Assembly (NCBI GenBank): GCA_964631125.1
Contig: CAZVYN010000017.1
Coordinates: 1 to 55,954, forward strand
Direction of reading: 5' to 3'
Origin: CAZVYN01 sp964631125
GTDB taxonomy: Bacteria > Eisenbacteria > RBG-16-71-46 > CAIMUX01
DNA: 55,954 bases
How positions within the stretch are numbered: the first letter of the stretch is position 1; each line of letters starts with the position of its first letter. Shown here one piece after another: positions 45,174 to 53,690 of the stretch. Under the pieces are notes generated by a model. That model saw only the letters and a program-made list of their open reading frames with translations, was not told where the DNA came from and searched no databases. The position numbers were made by a program, and so were the translations under genes.

Positions 45174-45640
45174 AGGCGCACCCCGCTCAGATCATCCGAG
45201 AGGACGCGCGCGTCGCCCGGCCACGAAACGCGAATGGAGCGGGCCGACTCATCCGCGCCTTCGATGTCGATCCAGATGGCGCGAGCCGGCGGATCCGAGA
45301 CGCGTTCCGCCCACTCCACCAAGACGACGCTCTGCGGATCGTCCCAGCCCTCCTCGAGATCATCGGCGGAGCCCTCGAGCCGATAGAGATCGAGATGCCG
45401 CACTTCGACGCGGCCCTGGTACCGGTTCTCCAGCACATAGGTCGGGCTGCGCACCCGCCCCTCATAGCCGAGACCTCGCACGACGCCGGCTGCCATCCGC
45501 GTCTTGCCGGCGCCTAGATCGCCGCGCAGCCCGATCCAGACCGGGGGCGTCAGCCGACGGCCGATCTCGACGCCCAGCGCCTCCGTCTCCGCCTCGCTCC
45601 GCGTCGTGAATTCGCGGATCGACCACTCGCGGGTTGCCAT
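45170..45640 (-). CDS. tsaE: tRNA threonylcarbamoyladenosine biosynthesis ATPase TsaE
   Basis: 156 residues from ATG 45640. P-loop LRGDLGAGKTRMAAGVVRGLG, VRSPTYVLENRY and HLDLYRLEG match TsaE. First gene of a seven-gene same-strand run (tsaE-tsaB-rimI-accD-folC-ROK-lptD), most joined by four-base overlaps. A 14-base repeat array lies immediately upstream. Confidence 0.95.
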   Translation of the reverse strand: MATREWSIREFTTRSEAETEALGVEIGRRLTPPVWIGLRGDLGAGKTRMAAGVVRGLGYEGRVRSPTYVLENRYQGRVEVRHLDLYRLEGSADDLEEGWDDPQSVVLVEWAERVSDPPARAIWIDIEGADESARSIRVSWPGDARVLSDDLSGVRL

Positions 45641-45646
45641 GGCTAG

Positions 45647-45688
45647 GTGGTCACAACTGGGTGGTCACAACTGGGTGGTCACAACTGG
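45647..45688. repeat. Three perfect copies of a 14-base tandem repeat before tsaE
   Basis: GTGGTCACAACTGG at 45647-45660, 45661-45674 and 45675-45688. It fills the gap between the porX-like stop and the tsaE start, so it lies in the tsaE leader and may affect its ribosome binding site, which is otherwise weak. Confidence 0.95.
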
Positions 45689-45695
45689 GTCACAG

Positions 45696-47270
45696 CTAGG
45701 TCGTGGAGGCGCGCGGCATCAACGTCGCCACCGGCAGGATCATCTCCTCGAGCGAGATGCCGCCATGCTGGAAGCTGCCGCGGTACTGCCGTTCGTACTT
45801 GTGGAAGTTGGTCGGGTAGACGAAGTAGAAGTTCTCCTTCGCCAGGATGTACTGCTTGAGCAAGCCGTCGCGCGGGAGGAGCACGCTCTCCGGTTCCTTC
45901 ACGTGGAACGCCTCGCGCTCGTCGCAGACCAGATTGTCGCCGTACTTGTAGCGGACGCTGGTCGTGGTGTCGCGATTGCCGAGCACCTCGGAGGCGCGTC
46001 GAACGAGCACCGCGCCGTGGTCGGTCGTCACCACCACGACGGTGTCGCGCCGTGAGAGCACGCGGAGCACTTCGAAGAGCACCGAGTGTTGGAACCAAGA
46101 GCGGAGCAGCCCGCGAAACGCCTCTTCATCGGGCGCGAGTTCCTGCAGGATCTCCGACTCGGCGCGTCCGTGCGAGAGCATGTCGAGGAAGTTGAAGACG
46201 AAGGCGTGGAACCGCACCTCGCCGAGCGCGCCGATCTTCTTGCGCAGATTGTTCCCCTCGGTCTGCGTGTAGATCTTCTGGTAGCGGATCAGATCCGGAT
46301 CGAGCCCCTCTCGCGCCGTCAGCTTCTGGAGCAGTTCGGCCTCGTAGCGGTTGCGGCCCGTCTCCTTCTCCTTCTCGTCCTGCCAGTACTCCGGGTACTT
46401 GCGTTGGATCTCCAGCGGGAAGAGCCCGGCGAAGATCGCGTTGCGGCTGTAGGGCGTCGCGGTCGGGAGGATCGAGTAGTAGAGATCGGTCTTCAAATCG
46501 AAGTACGGCTCCAGGAGCGGCCCGAGCGTCGTCCACTGATCGAGACGCATGCAATCGATGACGACGAGCGCCACCTTGCGGCCGGCGCGCACATGCGGCA
46601 GCACGTACTCCCGGACGACGTCGGTCGAGAGAGTCGGTCGCTCCTCTCGCTTCGCATGCACCCAGGTCGGATAGCTCTTCTCGACGAACCGCGAGAACTC
46701 GCGATTCAGCTGCGTGCGCTGGTCCTGGTGCGTCTGCGCGAGCGACTGGTCTTCGATGCCGTGCAACTCCACGTCCCAGCCGACCACGCGGTTGTAGAGA
46801 TCGAGCCAGTCGCGCGGGGAGAGCGCGCCGTGCCGCAGCGCGACGGTCTCGCGGAACTCGGCAATGTAGTCGCGCGTGCGCTGACTGCGCTGCAGCGACT
46901 CCGACTCGAAGAGCTTCTTGATCGCGAGGAAGATCTGACTCGGATTGACCGGCTTGGTCAGGTAGTCGCGGATCTGACGGCCGAGCGCCTGGTCCATCAA
47001 GTGCTCTTCTTCACTCTTGGTGATCATGATGACCGGCAGCGACGGATGCCGTTCCTGGACGGCGCCGAGGGTCGCGATGCCGCCCATGCCCGGCATCATC
47101 TCGTCCAGGAGCAGGACGTCGAAGCGGTCCTTGGCCAGGAATTCGAGCGCGTCCTCACCGTTGGAGACCGCCTCCACCTCGTACCCCTTCGATCTGAGGT
47201 AGAGGATGTGCGGCCGGAGCATGTCGATCTCGTCGTCGGCCCAGAGAACCTTGCGATGGGCGAGCGCCAC
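45696..47270 (-). CDS. porX: PorX-like response regulator fused to a PglZ/alkaline-phosphatase domain
   Basis: 524 residues from GTG 47270 (AAGGA upstream), close to the about 520 of PorX. Receiver domain: acidic pocket in WADDE, phospho-Asp in VLLLDEMMPGMGG, conserved Lys in YLTKPVNPSQIF. After a helical linker the metal-dependent phosphodiesterase domain shows VIDCMRLDQW, TPYSRNAIFAGLFP and VTTDHGAVLV. In Bacteroidota PorX with PorY controls the type 9 secretion system. The sensor kinase next door supports the same pairing here. Confidence 0.88.
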   Translation of the reverse strand: MALAHRKVLWADDEIDMLRPHILYLRSKGYEVEAVSNGEDALEFLAKDRFDVLLLDEMMPGMGGIATLGAVQERHPSLPVIMITKSEEEHLMDQALGRQIRDYLTKPVNPSQIFLAIKKLFESESLQRSQRTRDYIAEFRETVALRHGALSPRDWLDLYNRVVGWDVELHGIEDQSLAQTHQDQRTQLNREFSRFVEKSYPTWVHAKREERPTLSTDVVREYVLPHVRAGRKVALVVIDCMRLDQWTTLGPLLEPYFDLKTDLYYSILPTATPYSRNAIFAGLFPLEIQRKYPEYWQDEKEKETGRNRYEAELLQKLTAREGLDPDLIRYQKIYTQTEGNNLRKKIGALGEVRFHAFVFNFLDMLSHGRAESEILQELAPDEEAFRGLLRSWFQHSVLFEVLRVLSRRDTVVVVTTDHGAVLVRRASEVLGNRDTTTSVRYKYGDNLVCDEREAFHVKEPESVLLPRDGLLKQYILAKENFYFVYPTNFHKYERQYRGSFQHGGISLEEMILPVATLMPRASTT

Positions 47271-47287
47271 GGGACGTCCTTTCGTCC

Positions 47288-47308
47288 GGCCCGTGATGCC
47301 CACGGGCC
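47288..47308 (-). promoter_or_regulatory. Stable hairpin in the porX leader
   Basis: A perfect eight-base stem GGCCCGTG/CACGGGCC with a five-base loop ends 17 bases before the porX GTG. No T-run, so a translational or processing element is more likely than a terminator. Confidence 0.45.
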
Positions 47309-47367
47309 GATCCAGCCTCCACCTCTCTGCGCGCCGCGGCCGACTGAGCCTCGGACGCAGCCGCCTC

Positions 47368-47403
47368 AGGAGGAGCCTCGGGAGGAGCCTCCGGAGGAGC
47401 CTC
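47368..47403. repeat. 12-base tandem repeat in the porX-porY spacer
   Basis: Three near-identical units ending GGAGGAGCCTC (47368-47379, 47380-47391, 47392-47403). Noncoding. Confidence 0.85.
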
Positions 47404-47430
47404 GTTCGAGAGGATCGCATACTTCGGATC

Positions 47431-47450
47431 AGCCGGGGGCGTTCCCGGCT
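47431..47450 (-). terminator. Hairpin after the sensor kinase
   Basis: AGCCGGG/CCCGGCT seven-base stem, nine bases after the kinase stop, no T-run. It may partly separate the kinase from porX. Confidence 0.45.
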
Positions 47451-47458
47451 TCCGTCGC

Positions 47459-48727
47459 CTAGGTCGGGAACGAGATGACGATGGTCGAGCCGCGCCCGGG
47501 CAGGCTCTTGTCCACGCGGATGCGGCCGCCGTGGTAGTCCTCGACGATCCGTTTGGCCAGGGTCAGCCCGAGGCCCCAGCCGCGCTTCTTGGTCGTGTAG
47601 CCGGGCTCGAAGGCCTGTTTGATCTCGGCCGCGGTCATGCCGCGTCCCTGGTCGCTGATGCGCACTTCGACCGATTCGGTCTCGCGCCTGCGCACCACAT
47701 CGACCTCGATGGCGCCCTTGCCGCCGTCGGTGGCGTCGACTGCGTTCTTCAAGACGTTCTCCACGACCCACTCGATCAGCTCCTTGTTCAGGCTGACCGG
47801 CGGCACCAGCTCATACCGCTCGCGGATCTCGACGTCCTTGCCGAGATGCGGGATCCGACGACGGAAGTACCGCACCGCTTCGCTGACGATCGGAGCGATG
47901 TCCCCCATCTCCAGCTTGGGCAGGCTACCGACCTGGCCGAAGCGCATGGCGACTTTCTGGAGTCGCTCGGCGTCGTTCTCCATCTCGTCGAGCACTTCGG
48001 AGAGGAACGCGGGATCGATCGCGGTCGGATCTCCCGCGGCTGCGGCGTCCAGTTGCCGCTCGCGCAGCAGCTCGACCCATCCCAGGAGCGACGAGATCGG
48101 AGTTCCGAGTTGGTGCGCGGTCTCCTTGGCGAGTCCGATCCAGATCGCGCGCTGTTCGCTCGTCTTGATCGAGCGGTAGCCGATATACCCCAACCCGACG
48201 AAGAGCAGCAGCGCCCCTACCTGGATGAACGGCGCCCACCGCAACTCACGCACGAGCCCGGGCTCGCCGTAGTGCACGTAGCCGAAGACGCGTGTCCCGC
48301 CCGGCTCACGGATCGGAATCGGTTCGTGATGCTCGTCGAAGCGACGGAGGATCTTCGACAGCTCCGTCAACGGCCCGGGCGGCGGATTCTCGGGGTCCAT
48401 CGCGGCGATGGTGGAGATGTCGACCGAGTCGATCTCGACCGGCAGCTTCCAGACGAACGGGCGCCCCTCCGGATCGGTCAAGATCATCGGGAAATCGGAA
48501 GGCTTGACCACTTCGCGGAAGATTTCCCGCACATCCGGGTTGTCGAGCGCCGTGAAGGTCGCCAACGCGCAGAAGCGCGCGAACAAGGTCGCCACTGCTT
48601 CGGACTGTTGATTGAGTCCGCGAATGCGGCTCGTCGAGTAGAAGACGCCCAGACCGACGAGCAAGACCGACCCGAAGAAGAGATACGCCTTCAGGAGGTT
48701 GGGAAGGCTCGAGCGCGAGACCGCCAT
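47459..48727 (-). CDS. Sensor histidine kinase, PorY-like
   Basis: 422 residues. Two membrane segments (residues about 13-30 and 165-185) flank a periplasmic domain of about 130 residues. DHp phospho-His is in KETAHQLGTPISSLLGW, a form typical of Bacteroidota PorY-like kinases; ATPase boxes N (VVENVLKNAVDA), G1 (ISDQGRGM) and G2 (GWGLGLTLAKRI) are present. No HAMP or PAS is obvious. Next to the porX-like gene on the same strand with 188 bases between, so it is the likely partner kinase. Confidence 0.88.
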   Translation of the reverse strand: MAVSRSSLPNLLKAYLFFGSVLLVGLGVFYSTSRIRGLNQQSEAVATLFARFCALATFTALDNPDVREIFREVVKPSDFPMILTDPEGRPFVWKLPVEIDSVDISTIAAMDPENPPPGPLTELSKILRRFDEHHEPIPIREPGGTRVFGYVHYGEPGLVRELRWAPFIQVGALLLFVGLGYIGYRSIKTSEQRAIWIGLAKETAHQLGTPISSLLGWVELLRERQLDAAAAGDPTAIDPAFLSEVLDEMENDAERLQKVAMRFGQVGSLPKLEMGDIAPIVSEAVRYFRRRIPHLGKDVEIRERYELVPPVSLNKELIEWVVENVLKNAVDATDGGKGAIEVDVVRRRETESVEVRISDQGRGMTAAEIKQAFEPGYTTKKRGWGLGLTLAKRIVEDYHGGRIRVDKSLPGRGSTIVISFPT

Positions 48728-48754
48728 GTCGGGATCCGGCCGTCCGGCCGCGGC

Positions 48755-50035
48755 CTAGGCGGCGCCGCCGAGCTCTTCCATGCCGCCGAGATAGGGACGC
48801 AACACCGTCGGGATCCGCACGGTCCCGCGCTCCGTCTGGTTGTTCTCCAGCAGCGCTACGTAGACGCGTGAGAGCGCGAGCCCGGAACCGTTCAGCGTGT
48901 GCGGATGGATCAGTTTCCCCTCCGCGTTGCGAAACCTGAGGCCCATGCGCCGCGCCTGAAACGCCTCGAAGTTGCTGCACGACGAAACTTCCAACCACCG
49001 ACCCTCGGCGGCGGCCCAGACTTCGAGGTCGTAGCACTTGGCGGCGGCGAAGGAGAGATCCCCGGTCGCGAGCGCGAGAACGCGATACGGCAGCTCGAGC
49101 GCCTGGAGGATCGCCTCGGCCGCATTGACCAACGTCTCCAGTTCCTCGTACGACCGCTCGGGAGTCGTCAGCTTGACCAACTCGACCTTGTCGAACTGAT
49201 GAACGCGGACCAGACCGCGCGTCTCCTTGCCGTAGGTTCCGGCCTCGCGGCGGAAACAGGGGGAGTAGCCCATGCGATAGATCGGGAGATCCGCGGCGGT
49301 GAGCGACTCGTCGTCACGGAAGAGATTGGTGATCGAGACCTCGGCCGTCGGGATCAAGAAGAGGTCGTCCACTCCGCAGTGGTACATGTCTTCTTCCATC
49401 TTGGGCAGTTGACCGGTGCCGAACATGCTCTCTCGACGCACGAGATATGGAGTGGAAACCTCGAGGAATCCGTGCCGCTCACGGTGATAGTCGAGCATGA
49501 ATTGGATGAGCGCGCGCTGCAGCCGGGCGCCGTCGCCGGTGAAGACGACGAACCCCGAGCCCGAGATCTTGGTCGCGCCGCGCAAGTCGAGCAGGCGCAA
49601 CTCCTCACCGATCTCCCAGTGGGGTTTCGGACGGAAGCTCTCGGGTGGGATCTGTCCCCACCGCCGCACCTCGACATTGGCCGAGGCGTCGTCGCCGCGC
49701 GGGACCGAGTCGTGCGGAAGATTCGGCAACCACTGCAGCTTCGCGTCGAGCTCGATCTCGATGGCCCGGGTGCGCGTATCGAAGCCCTTGATCTCCTCGG
49801 CGAGCGACTTCATCTCGTCGAGCAAAGCCGTGACGTCGCCGCCCTCCTGCTTCAGACGGGGAACGTCCTGCGAGCGCGCGTTGCGGAGCGCCTTCTTCGC
49901 CTCGACCTCGTGCAGCAGTCGGCGATGTTCGCCGTCGAGCGCGAGGATGGCGTCGAGATGCTCGCCCCCCTTCTTCGCGGTGAGCCCCGCGCGCACGCGA
50001 TCCGGCTCTTGGCGGATGGTCCTCAGATCGAGCAT
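48755..50035 (-). CDS. serS: Seryl-tRNA synthetase
   Basis: 426 residues from ATG 50035 (the frame is open upstream without reason). Long N-terminal coiled coil that reads the tRNA-Ser variable arm, then class II motif 2 CFRREAGTYGKETRGLVRVH and motif 3 LSRVYVALLENNQ-type region with EVSSCSNFEAFQARRMGLRF. Charges the four serine tRNAs found 28 kb away in the window. Confidence 0.97.
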   Translation of the reverse strand: MLDLRTIRQEPDRVRAGLTAKKGGEHLDAILALDGEHRRLLHEVEAKKALRNARSQDVPRLKQEGGDVTALLDEMKSLAEEIKGFDTRTRAIEIELDAKLQWLPNLPHDSVPRGDDASANVEVRRWGQIPPESFRPKPHWEIGEELRLLDLRGATKISGSGFVVFTGDGARLQRALIQFMLDYHRERHGFLEVSTPYLVRRESMFGTGQLPKMEEDMYHCGVDDLFLIPTAEVSITNLFRDDESLTAADLPIYRMGYSPCFRREAGTYGKETRGLVRVHQFDKVELVKLTTPERSYEELETLVNAAEAILQALELPYRVLALATGDLSFAAAKCYDLEVWAAAEGRWLEVSSCSNFEAFQARRMGLRFRNAEGKLIHPHTLNGSGLALSRVYVALLENNQTERGTVRIPTVLRPYLGGMEELGGAA

Positions 50036-50169
50036 CGGGGCTCCGCGGCGCTCCTCTCCCTGGGCCGAAGCTGGCAACTCTTTGTGCGGTGGGACGCTAG
50101 CACACGTCAATGGGGCGGTCAACGCGGGGTCCGGGCCAGGCTGACGGCGCGACGAGCCCCGGCGGGTCG

Positions 50170-51105
50170 TCAGGGAGAGAGCCAGTTGCGCGCGACGAAG
50201 GCGAGTGCGAACGCACAACCGAGCACGCACAACCACGCGGCTCGATCCGACCCGAGCGCGCGCGCGAGCAGGTGCGTCGTGTGATCGCGACCTCCCTCCC
50301 ACGGCGCCCGACGCTCGAGCAGCCGACGCACGACCACGAATCCGAGATCGAGCAGAGGCCAGGCGAACGGCAAGAGCACGGCCGCGCCGCGCATCGGTCG
50401 ATCGCCTGGGTCGGTCAGGCGCCAACCGACGAGGAGCGCGGCGACGAACGCGATCGGCTGACTTCCTTGGTTGGAGAGAAAGCCGGCCGCGGGCGGTCGA
50501 TTCCAGGCGAGGAATCCGAGGCTGGCGCCGGCCGCGACGACGGCCGCGACTGCGAGGGGCGAGGCGACGGCGCTCGTCGCCAAGACGAGAAATCCGGCCG
50601 CCGCGACGGTCACCAGATTGCCGTCGAGGTGATCCCAGATATTGAGCGCGAGCTGCAGGGCGAGCGCGAGACCGACGCCGAGCAGAGCGGCGGGCCAGGC
50701 GGGTTCCGGCCCCTCGATCGTGAGCAGACGACGCAGGCCCAACCAGGCGCCGAGCAGGAGCGCCGCCTGCAGCGCCTGTTTGCGCGCCGGGCCGACGCGC
50801 CCCAGATCGTCCTGACGACCCAAGAGGGCGGCGGCCGCGGCGCCGACGAGCAGCAGAACGAGCACGCCTCGATCGCTCGCGTCGCTCGGCCACGCGATGG
50901 CCGCGCCGAGCGCGAGCGTGAAGCCGGTCATCCACGCGACGCCGCCGGTGGTCGGAGTGGCGCGGGCATGGTGGCGCTCGACACGAGGTTCGTCGCGCCA
51001 GAGCGGTCCGCGAAGCCGTCGGGTCCACAGGGGAAAGCTGAGCGCCGTCGCCAGCGCGGCGATTCCGAGCAGGAGGAGCAGAGGAGCGGCCGCTTCGGGT
51101 GGCAC
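50170..51105 (-). CDS. MraY/WecA-family glycosyltransferase, catalytic residues altered
   Basis: 311 residues from GTG 51105 with about ten membrane segments. Family motifs: TPTTGGVA, LGRQDDLG (Mg site) and NIWDHLDGN. The usual GDxGS loop reads FLSNQGSQ, so the Asp is replaced by Asn/Gln, and the DGxDG loop is shortened. It should transfer a sugar-phosphate to undecaprenyl phosphate if active. It follows the sugar-nucleotide genes and ends before serS; possibly a non-canonical or inactive member. Confidence 0.7.
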   Translation of the reverse strand: MPPEAAAPLLLLLGIAALATALSFPLWTRRLRGPLWRDEPRVERHHARATPTTGGVAWMTGFTLALGAAIAWPSDASDRGVLVLLLVGAAAAALLGRQDDLGRVGPARKQALQAALLLGAWLGLRRLLTIEGPEPAWPAALLGVGLALALQLALNIWDHLDGNLVTVAAAGFLVLATSAVASPLAVAAVVAAGASLGFLAWNRPPAAGFLSNQGSQPIAFVAALLVGWRLTDPGDRPMRGAAVLLPFAWPLLDLGFVVVRRLLERRAPWEGGRDHTTHLLARALGSDRAAWLCVLGCAFALAFVARNWLSP

Positions 51106-51122
51106 GCGCTACGAAGGAACGG

Positions 51123-52157
51123 TCAGCTCTTCGCGCCGGGCAAGCCGACGACCGGAGCCGCCTCGTCGCCCAGCACCATATCGCCCAGCACCATATCGCC
51201 CAGCACCATGCGAAGCGTCGACTCCAACGACAGGCGCGAGCGTTCGCCGAGCCAGCGCTGCGCCTTGCTCAGGTCCGGGCGTCGACGGCGCACTTCCTGG
51301 AATCCCTCGCCGTAGACCTCGTCGAACGGAAGGAAGCGAACATCGCCTCTCGAGCCGGTCACGCGCAGGATCTCCCGCGCCAGAGCGAGGACGGAGATCT
51401 CCTCGTCGGAACCGAGGTTGAATACCTCCCCGGAGACATCGTCACGCTCGGCCAGCGCCAAGACATCGCGGACGACATCCCCCACGTAGCTGAAGCAGCG
51501 GGTCTGCGAGCCGTCGCCGTAGACCGTGAGCGGCTCGCCTCGTCCCGCCTGCTCCAGGAAACGAGGCACCACCATGCCGTAGGTCGGGAGCTGCCGAGGT
51601 CCGCAGGTATTGAAACAGCGGACGGCCACGGTATCGACGCCGCGAGTGACATGCTCCGTGCGCGCGATGAACTCCCCCATCAACTTGGCCGCGGCGTAGG
51701 ACCAGCGCAGGACGTTGGTCGGCCCGAGGACGAGATCGCCGTCTTCGCGCAGCGGCGATTCGAGCGACCTGCCGTAGACCTCCGAACTCGAGAAGACAAC
51801 GACGCGTGGATCGCACAAGCCGCTCCCCCGCACCAGATCGAGCGCGGCGAAGAGCGACTGGAATCCCTCCAGATTGTTGCGCAGGCAATCCCTGGGGTGA
51901 GCCACGACCGCGCCGACTCCGACCGACGCCGCCAGATGGAAGACGTGCGTGCAGCCTTCGAGCATCGACGCCAGGAGGCCGCGGTCGAGGACGGAGCCGT
52001 TCACCACCTCGACGCGGCCGCACTGGTGAGCGGTCGTCAGGTTCGCAAGTTGTCCGCTCGAGAGGTCGTCGAGGACGCGGATGTGGCCGCAGCCTCTTCG
52101 GGCAAGCTCTTCGACGAGATGAGAACCGATGAAGCCCGCCCCGCCTGTCACCAGCAC
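51123..52157 (-). CDS. NAD-dependent nucleotide-sugar epimerase/dehydratase (SDR)
   Basis: 344 residues from GTG 52157 (LVTGGAGFIGSHL); the start is uncertain because a better Shine-Dalgarno (GAGGAG) sits just before the rfbB stop and would favour a CTG about 30 bases upstream. Catalytic YxxxK is in SYAAAKLMGE, SSSEVYG supplies the Ser. Resembles UDP-glucuronate decarboxylase or CDP/GDP-sugar epimerases. The C-terminus carries VLGDM three times from a 15-base repeat. Member of the ugd-rfbC-rfbB run. Confidence 0.85.
   Translation of the reverse strand: MLVTGGAGFIGSHLVEELARRGCGHIRVLDDLSSGQLANLTTAHQCGRVEVVNGSVLDRGLLASMLEGCTHVFHLAASVGVGAVVAHPRDCLRNNLEGFQSLFAALDLVRGSGLCDPRVVVFSSSEVYGRSLESPLREDGDLVLGPTNVLRWSYAAAKLMGEFIARTEHVTRGVDTVAVRCFNTCGPRQLPTYGMVVPRFLEQAGRGEPLTVYGDGSQTRCFSYVGDVVRDVLALAERDDVSGEVFNLGSDEEISVLALAREILRVTGSRGDVRFLPFDEVYGEGFQEVRRRRPDLSKAQRWLGERSRLSLESTLRMVLGDMVLGDMVLGDEAAPVVGLPGAKS
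51168..51210. repeat. 15-base tandem repeat in the epimerase C-terminus
   Basis: GCCCAGCACCATATC at 51168-51182 and 51183-51197, plus a partial copy to 51210, encodes VLGDM repeats in frame. Confidence 0.9.
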
Positions 52158-52180
52158 GGGGCGATCGGCGTCGAATCGGG

Positions 52181-53233
52181 TCAGGTTCGCTTCTCCTCTA
52201 GGAATCGATAGTTCCGTCGGTAGTACTCGAGGAACTCGCCGCTCTTGAGCGGCCGCCACCAGTCGGCATTCTCTCGGTACCAGGCAGCAGTCTCCGCCAG
52301 GCCGGTCTCGAAGTCCACCTGCGGTCTCCAGCCGGTTCGCCGCCCGAGCTTTCCGAAGTCGACGGCATAGCGCCGGTCGTGCCCCAATCGGTCGACCACG
52401 GGAGCGACGAGCGACTTCGGTTTCCCGGTCAGCGCCAGCAATCGGTCGGCGATCTCCAGTACGTCGCGTTCGTTGCCCGCCCCCACATTGAAGACCTCTC
52501 CCTCGATGCCGGGCGTCTCCAGGAGGGTGAGCAGCGCGGAGCAATGATCGCGCACGTGGATCCAATCGCGTGTGTTCTTCCCGTTGCCGTAGACCGGGAG
52601 CTTCTGATCGTCGATCGCGTTGGTCACGAAGAGTGGGATCAGCTTCTCCGGATACTGGTACGGCCCGTAGTTGTTCGAGCAGCGGGTCACCACCACCGGG
52701 ATTCCGTAGGTGGCCCAGTACGAGTAGGCGAGTCGGTCGCCGCCCGCCTTCGAAGCGGCGTACGGATTCCGCGGCATGAGAGGCGCCTCCTCGGTGGCCG
52801 CGCCCTCCAGGATCTCGCCATACACCTCATCGGTCGAGATCTGCACGAAGAGGGAGATGGGGTGACGGCGGATCGCCTCGAGCAAGGAGTAGACGCCGAA
52901 GACGTCGGTCTTCACGAACGAGGAGGGGTCCCCGATCGAACGATCGACGTGGGTCTCGGCGGCGAAATTGAGGACGAAGTCGAACCCCTCCGCCAACAGC
53001 GATTCGGCCTGCGCTTCGTCGGCGATGTCCCCCTGCACGAAGCGGAAGCGCGGATCGTCGCGGACGGGATCGAGATTCCGCAGGTTGCCCGCGTAGGTCA
53101 ATTTGTCCAGCACGGTGACCCGCGCCTTCGGATGCCGCCGCATCAGCTCGTGGACGAAGTTGGCGCCGATGAACCCGGCGCCGCCGGTCACGAGGTAGCG
53201 TCCGGTCTCGACCGGTCGGGCTCCCTGGGTCAA
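52181..53233 (-). CDS. rfbB: dTDP-glucose 4,6-dehydratase
   Basis: 350 residues from TTG 53233. NAD loop VTGGAGFIGANFVHEL, ISTDEVYG, and YAASKAGGDRLAYSYW with the catalytic Tyr/Lys; NFAAETHVDRSIGDP is typical RmlB. Second step toward dTDP-rhamnose. Adjoins the rfbC-like gene. Confidence 0.95.
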   Translation of the reverse strand: MTQGARPVETGRYLVTGGAGFIGANFVHELMRRHPKARVTVLDKLTYAGNLRNLDPVRDDPRFRFVQGDIADEAQAESLLAEGFDFVLNFAAETHVDRSIGDPSSFVKTDVFGVYSLLEAIRRHPISLFVQISTDEVYGEILEGAATEEAPLMPRNPYAASKAGGDRLAYSYWATYGIPVVVTRCSNNYGPYQYPEKLIPLFVTNAIDDQKLPVYGNGKNTRDWIHVRDHCSALLTLLETPGIEGEVFNVGAGNERDVLEIADRLLALTGKPKSLVAPVVDRLGHDRRYAVDFGKLGRRTGWRPQVDFETGLAETAAWYRENADWWRPLKSGEFLEYYRRNYRFLEEKRT

Positions 53234-53234
53234 T

Positions 53235-53690
53235 CTAACCGTCCTTCCGAGCCCAGTCGTACGGCACGCTGCCGTCGTGGGGCGCGACGCGATATTCGTC
53301 CGGCGCGGCGTGGTCGTACATCTGGTCCGGCAGGTTCAGCAAGAGCGCCGGCTCGACGCCCACCCCCTTCATGCCGTGCAACACCCCCTTGGGAATTCGC
53401 AGCACACAGGGGTTCTTCTCGCCGATGAAGTACTCGTTCACCTCGCCCTTCGTCTTCGAGCCGTCGCGTCCATCGTAGAGCACGACCTTGGCCAGCCCCT
53501 TGACGACGCAGAAGTGATCAGTCTGTTCCTTGTGATAGTGCCAGCCCTTGACCGCGTCGGGATACACCACCGTCAGGTACGCCTGGCCGAACTGCTCGAA
53601 GAACGGATCGTCGCGGCGCAAGATCTCCATCAGATACCCGCGCTCGTCCGGGATGACCACGAGCTTCTTGACCACGACTCCGTCGATCAC
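53235..53690 (-). CDS. dTDP-4-dehydrorhamnose 3,5-epimerase-related cupin
   Basis: 151 residues from GTG 53690 (overlaps ugd stop as GTGA). The cupin core KGWHYHKEQTDHFCVVKG resembles RmlC, but at 151 residues it is shorter than the usual about 180, so it may be a related sugar 3,5-isomerase such as FdtA/WbtF-type proteins. Confidence 0.75.
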   Translation of the reverse strand: MIDGVVVKKLVVIPDERGYLMEILRRDDPFFEQFGQAYLTVVYPDAVKGWHYHKEQTDHFCVVKGLAKVVLYDGRDGSKTKGEVNEYFIGEKNPCVLRIPKGVLHGMKGVGVEPALLLNLPDQMYDHAAPDEYRVAPHDGSVPYDWARKDG

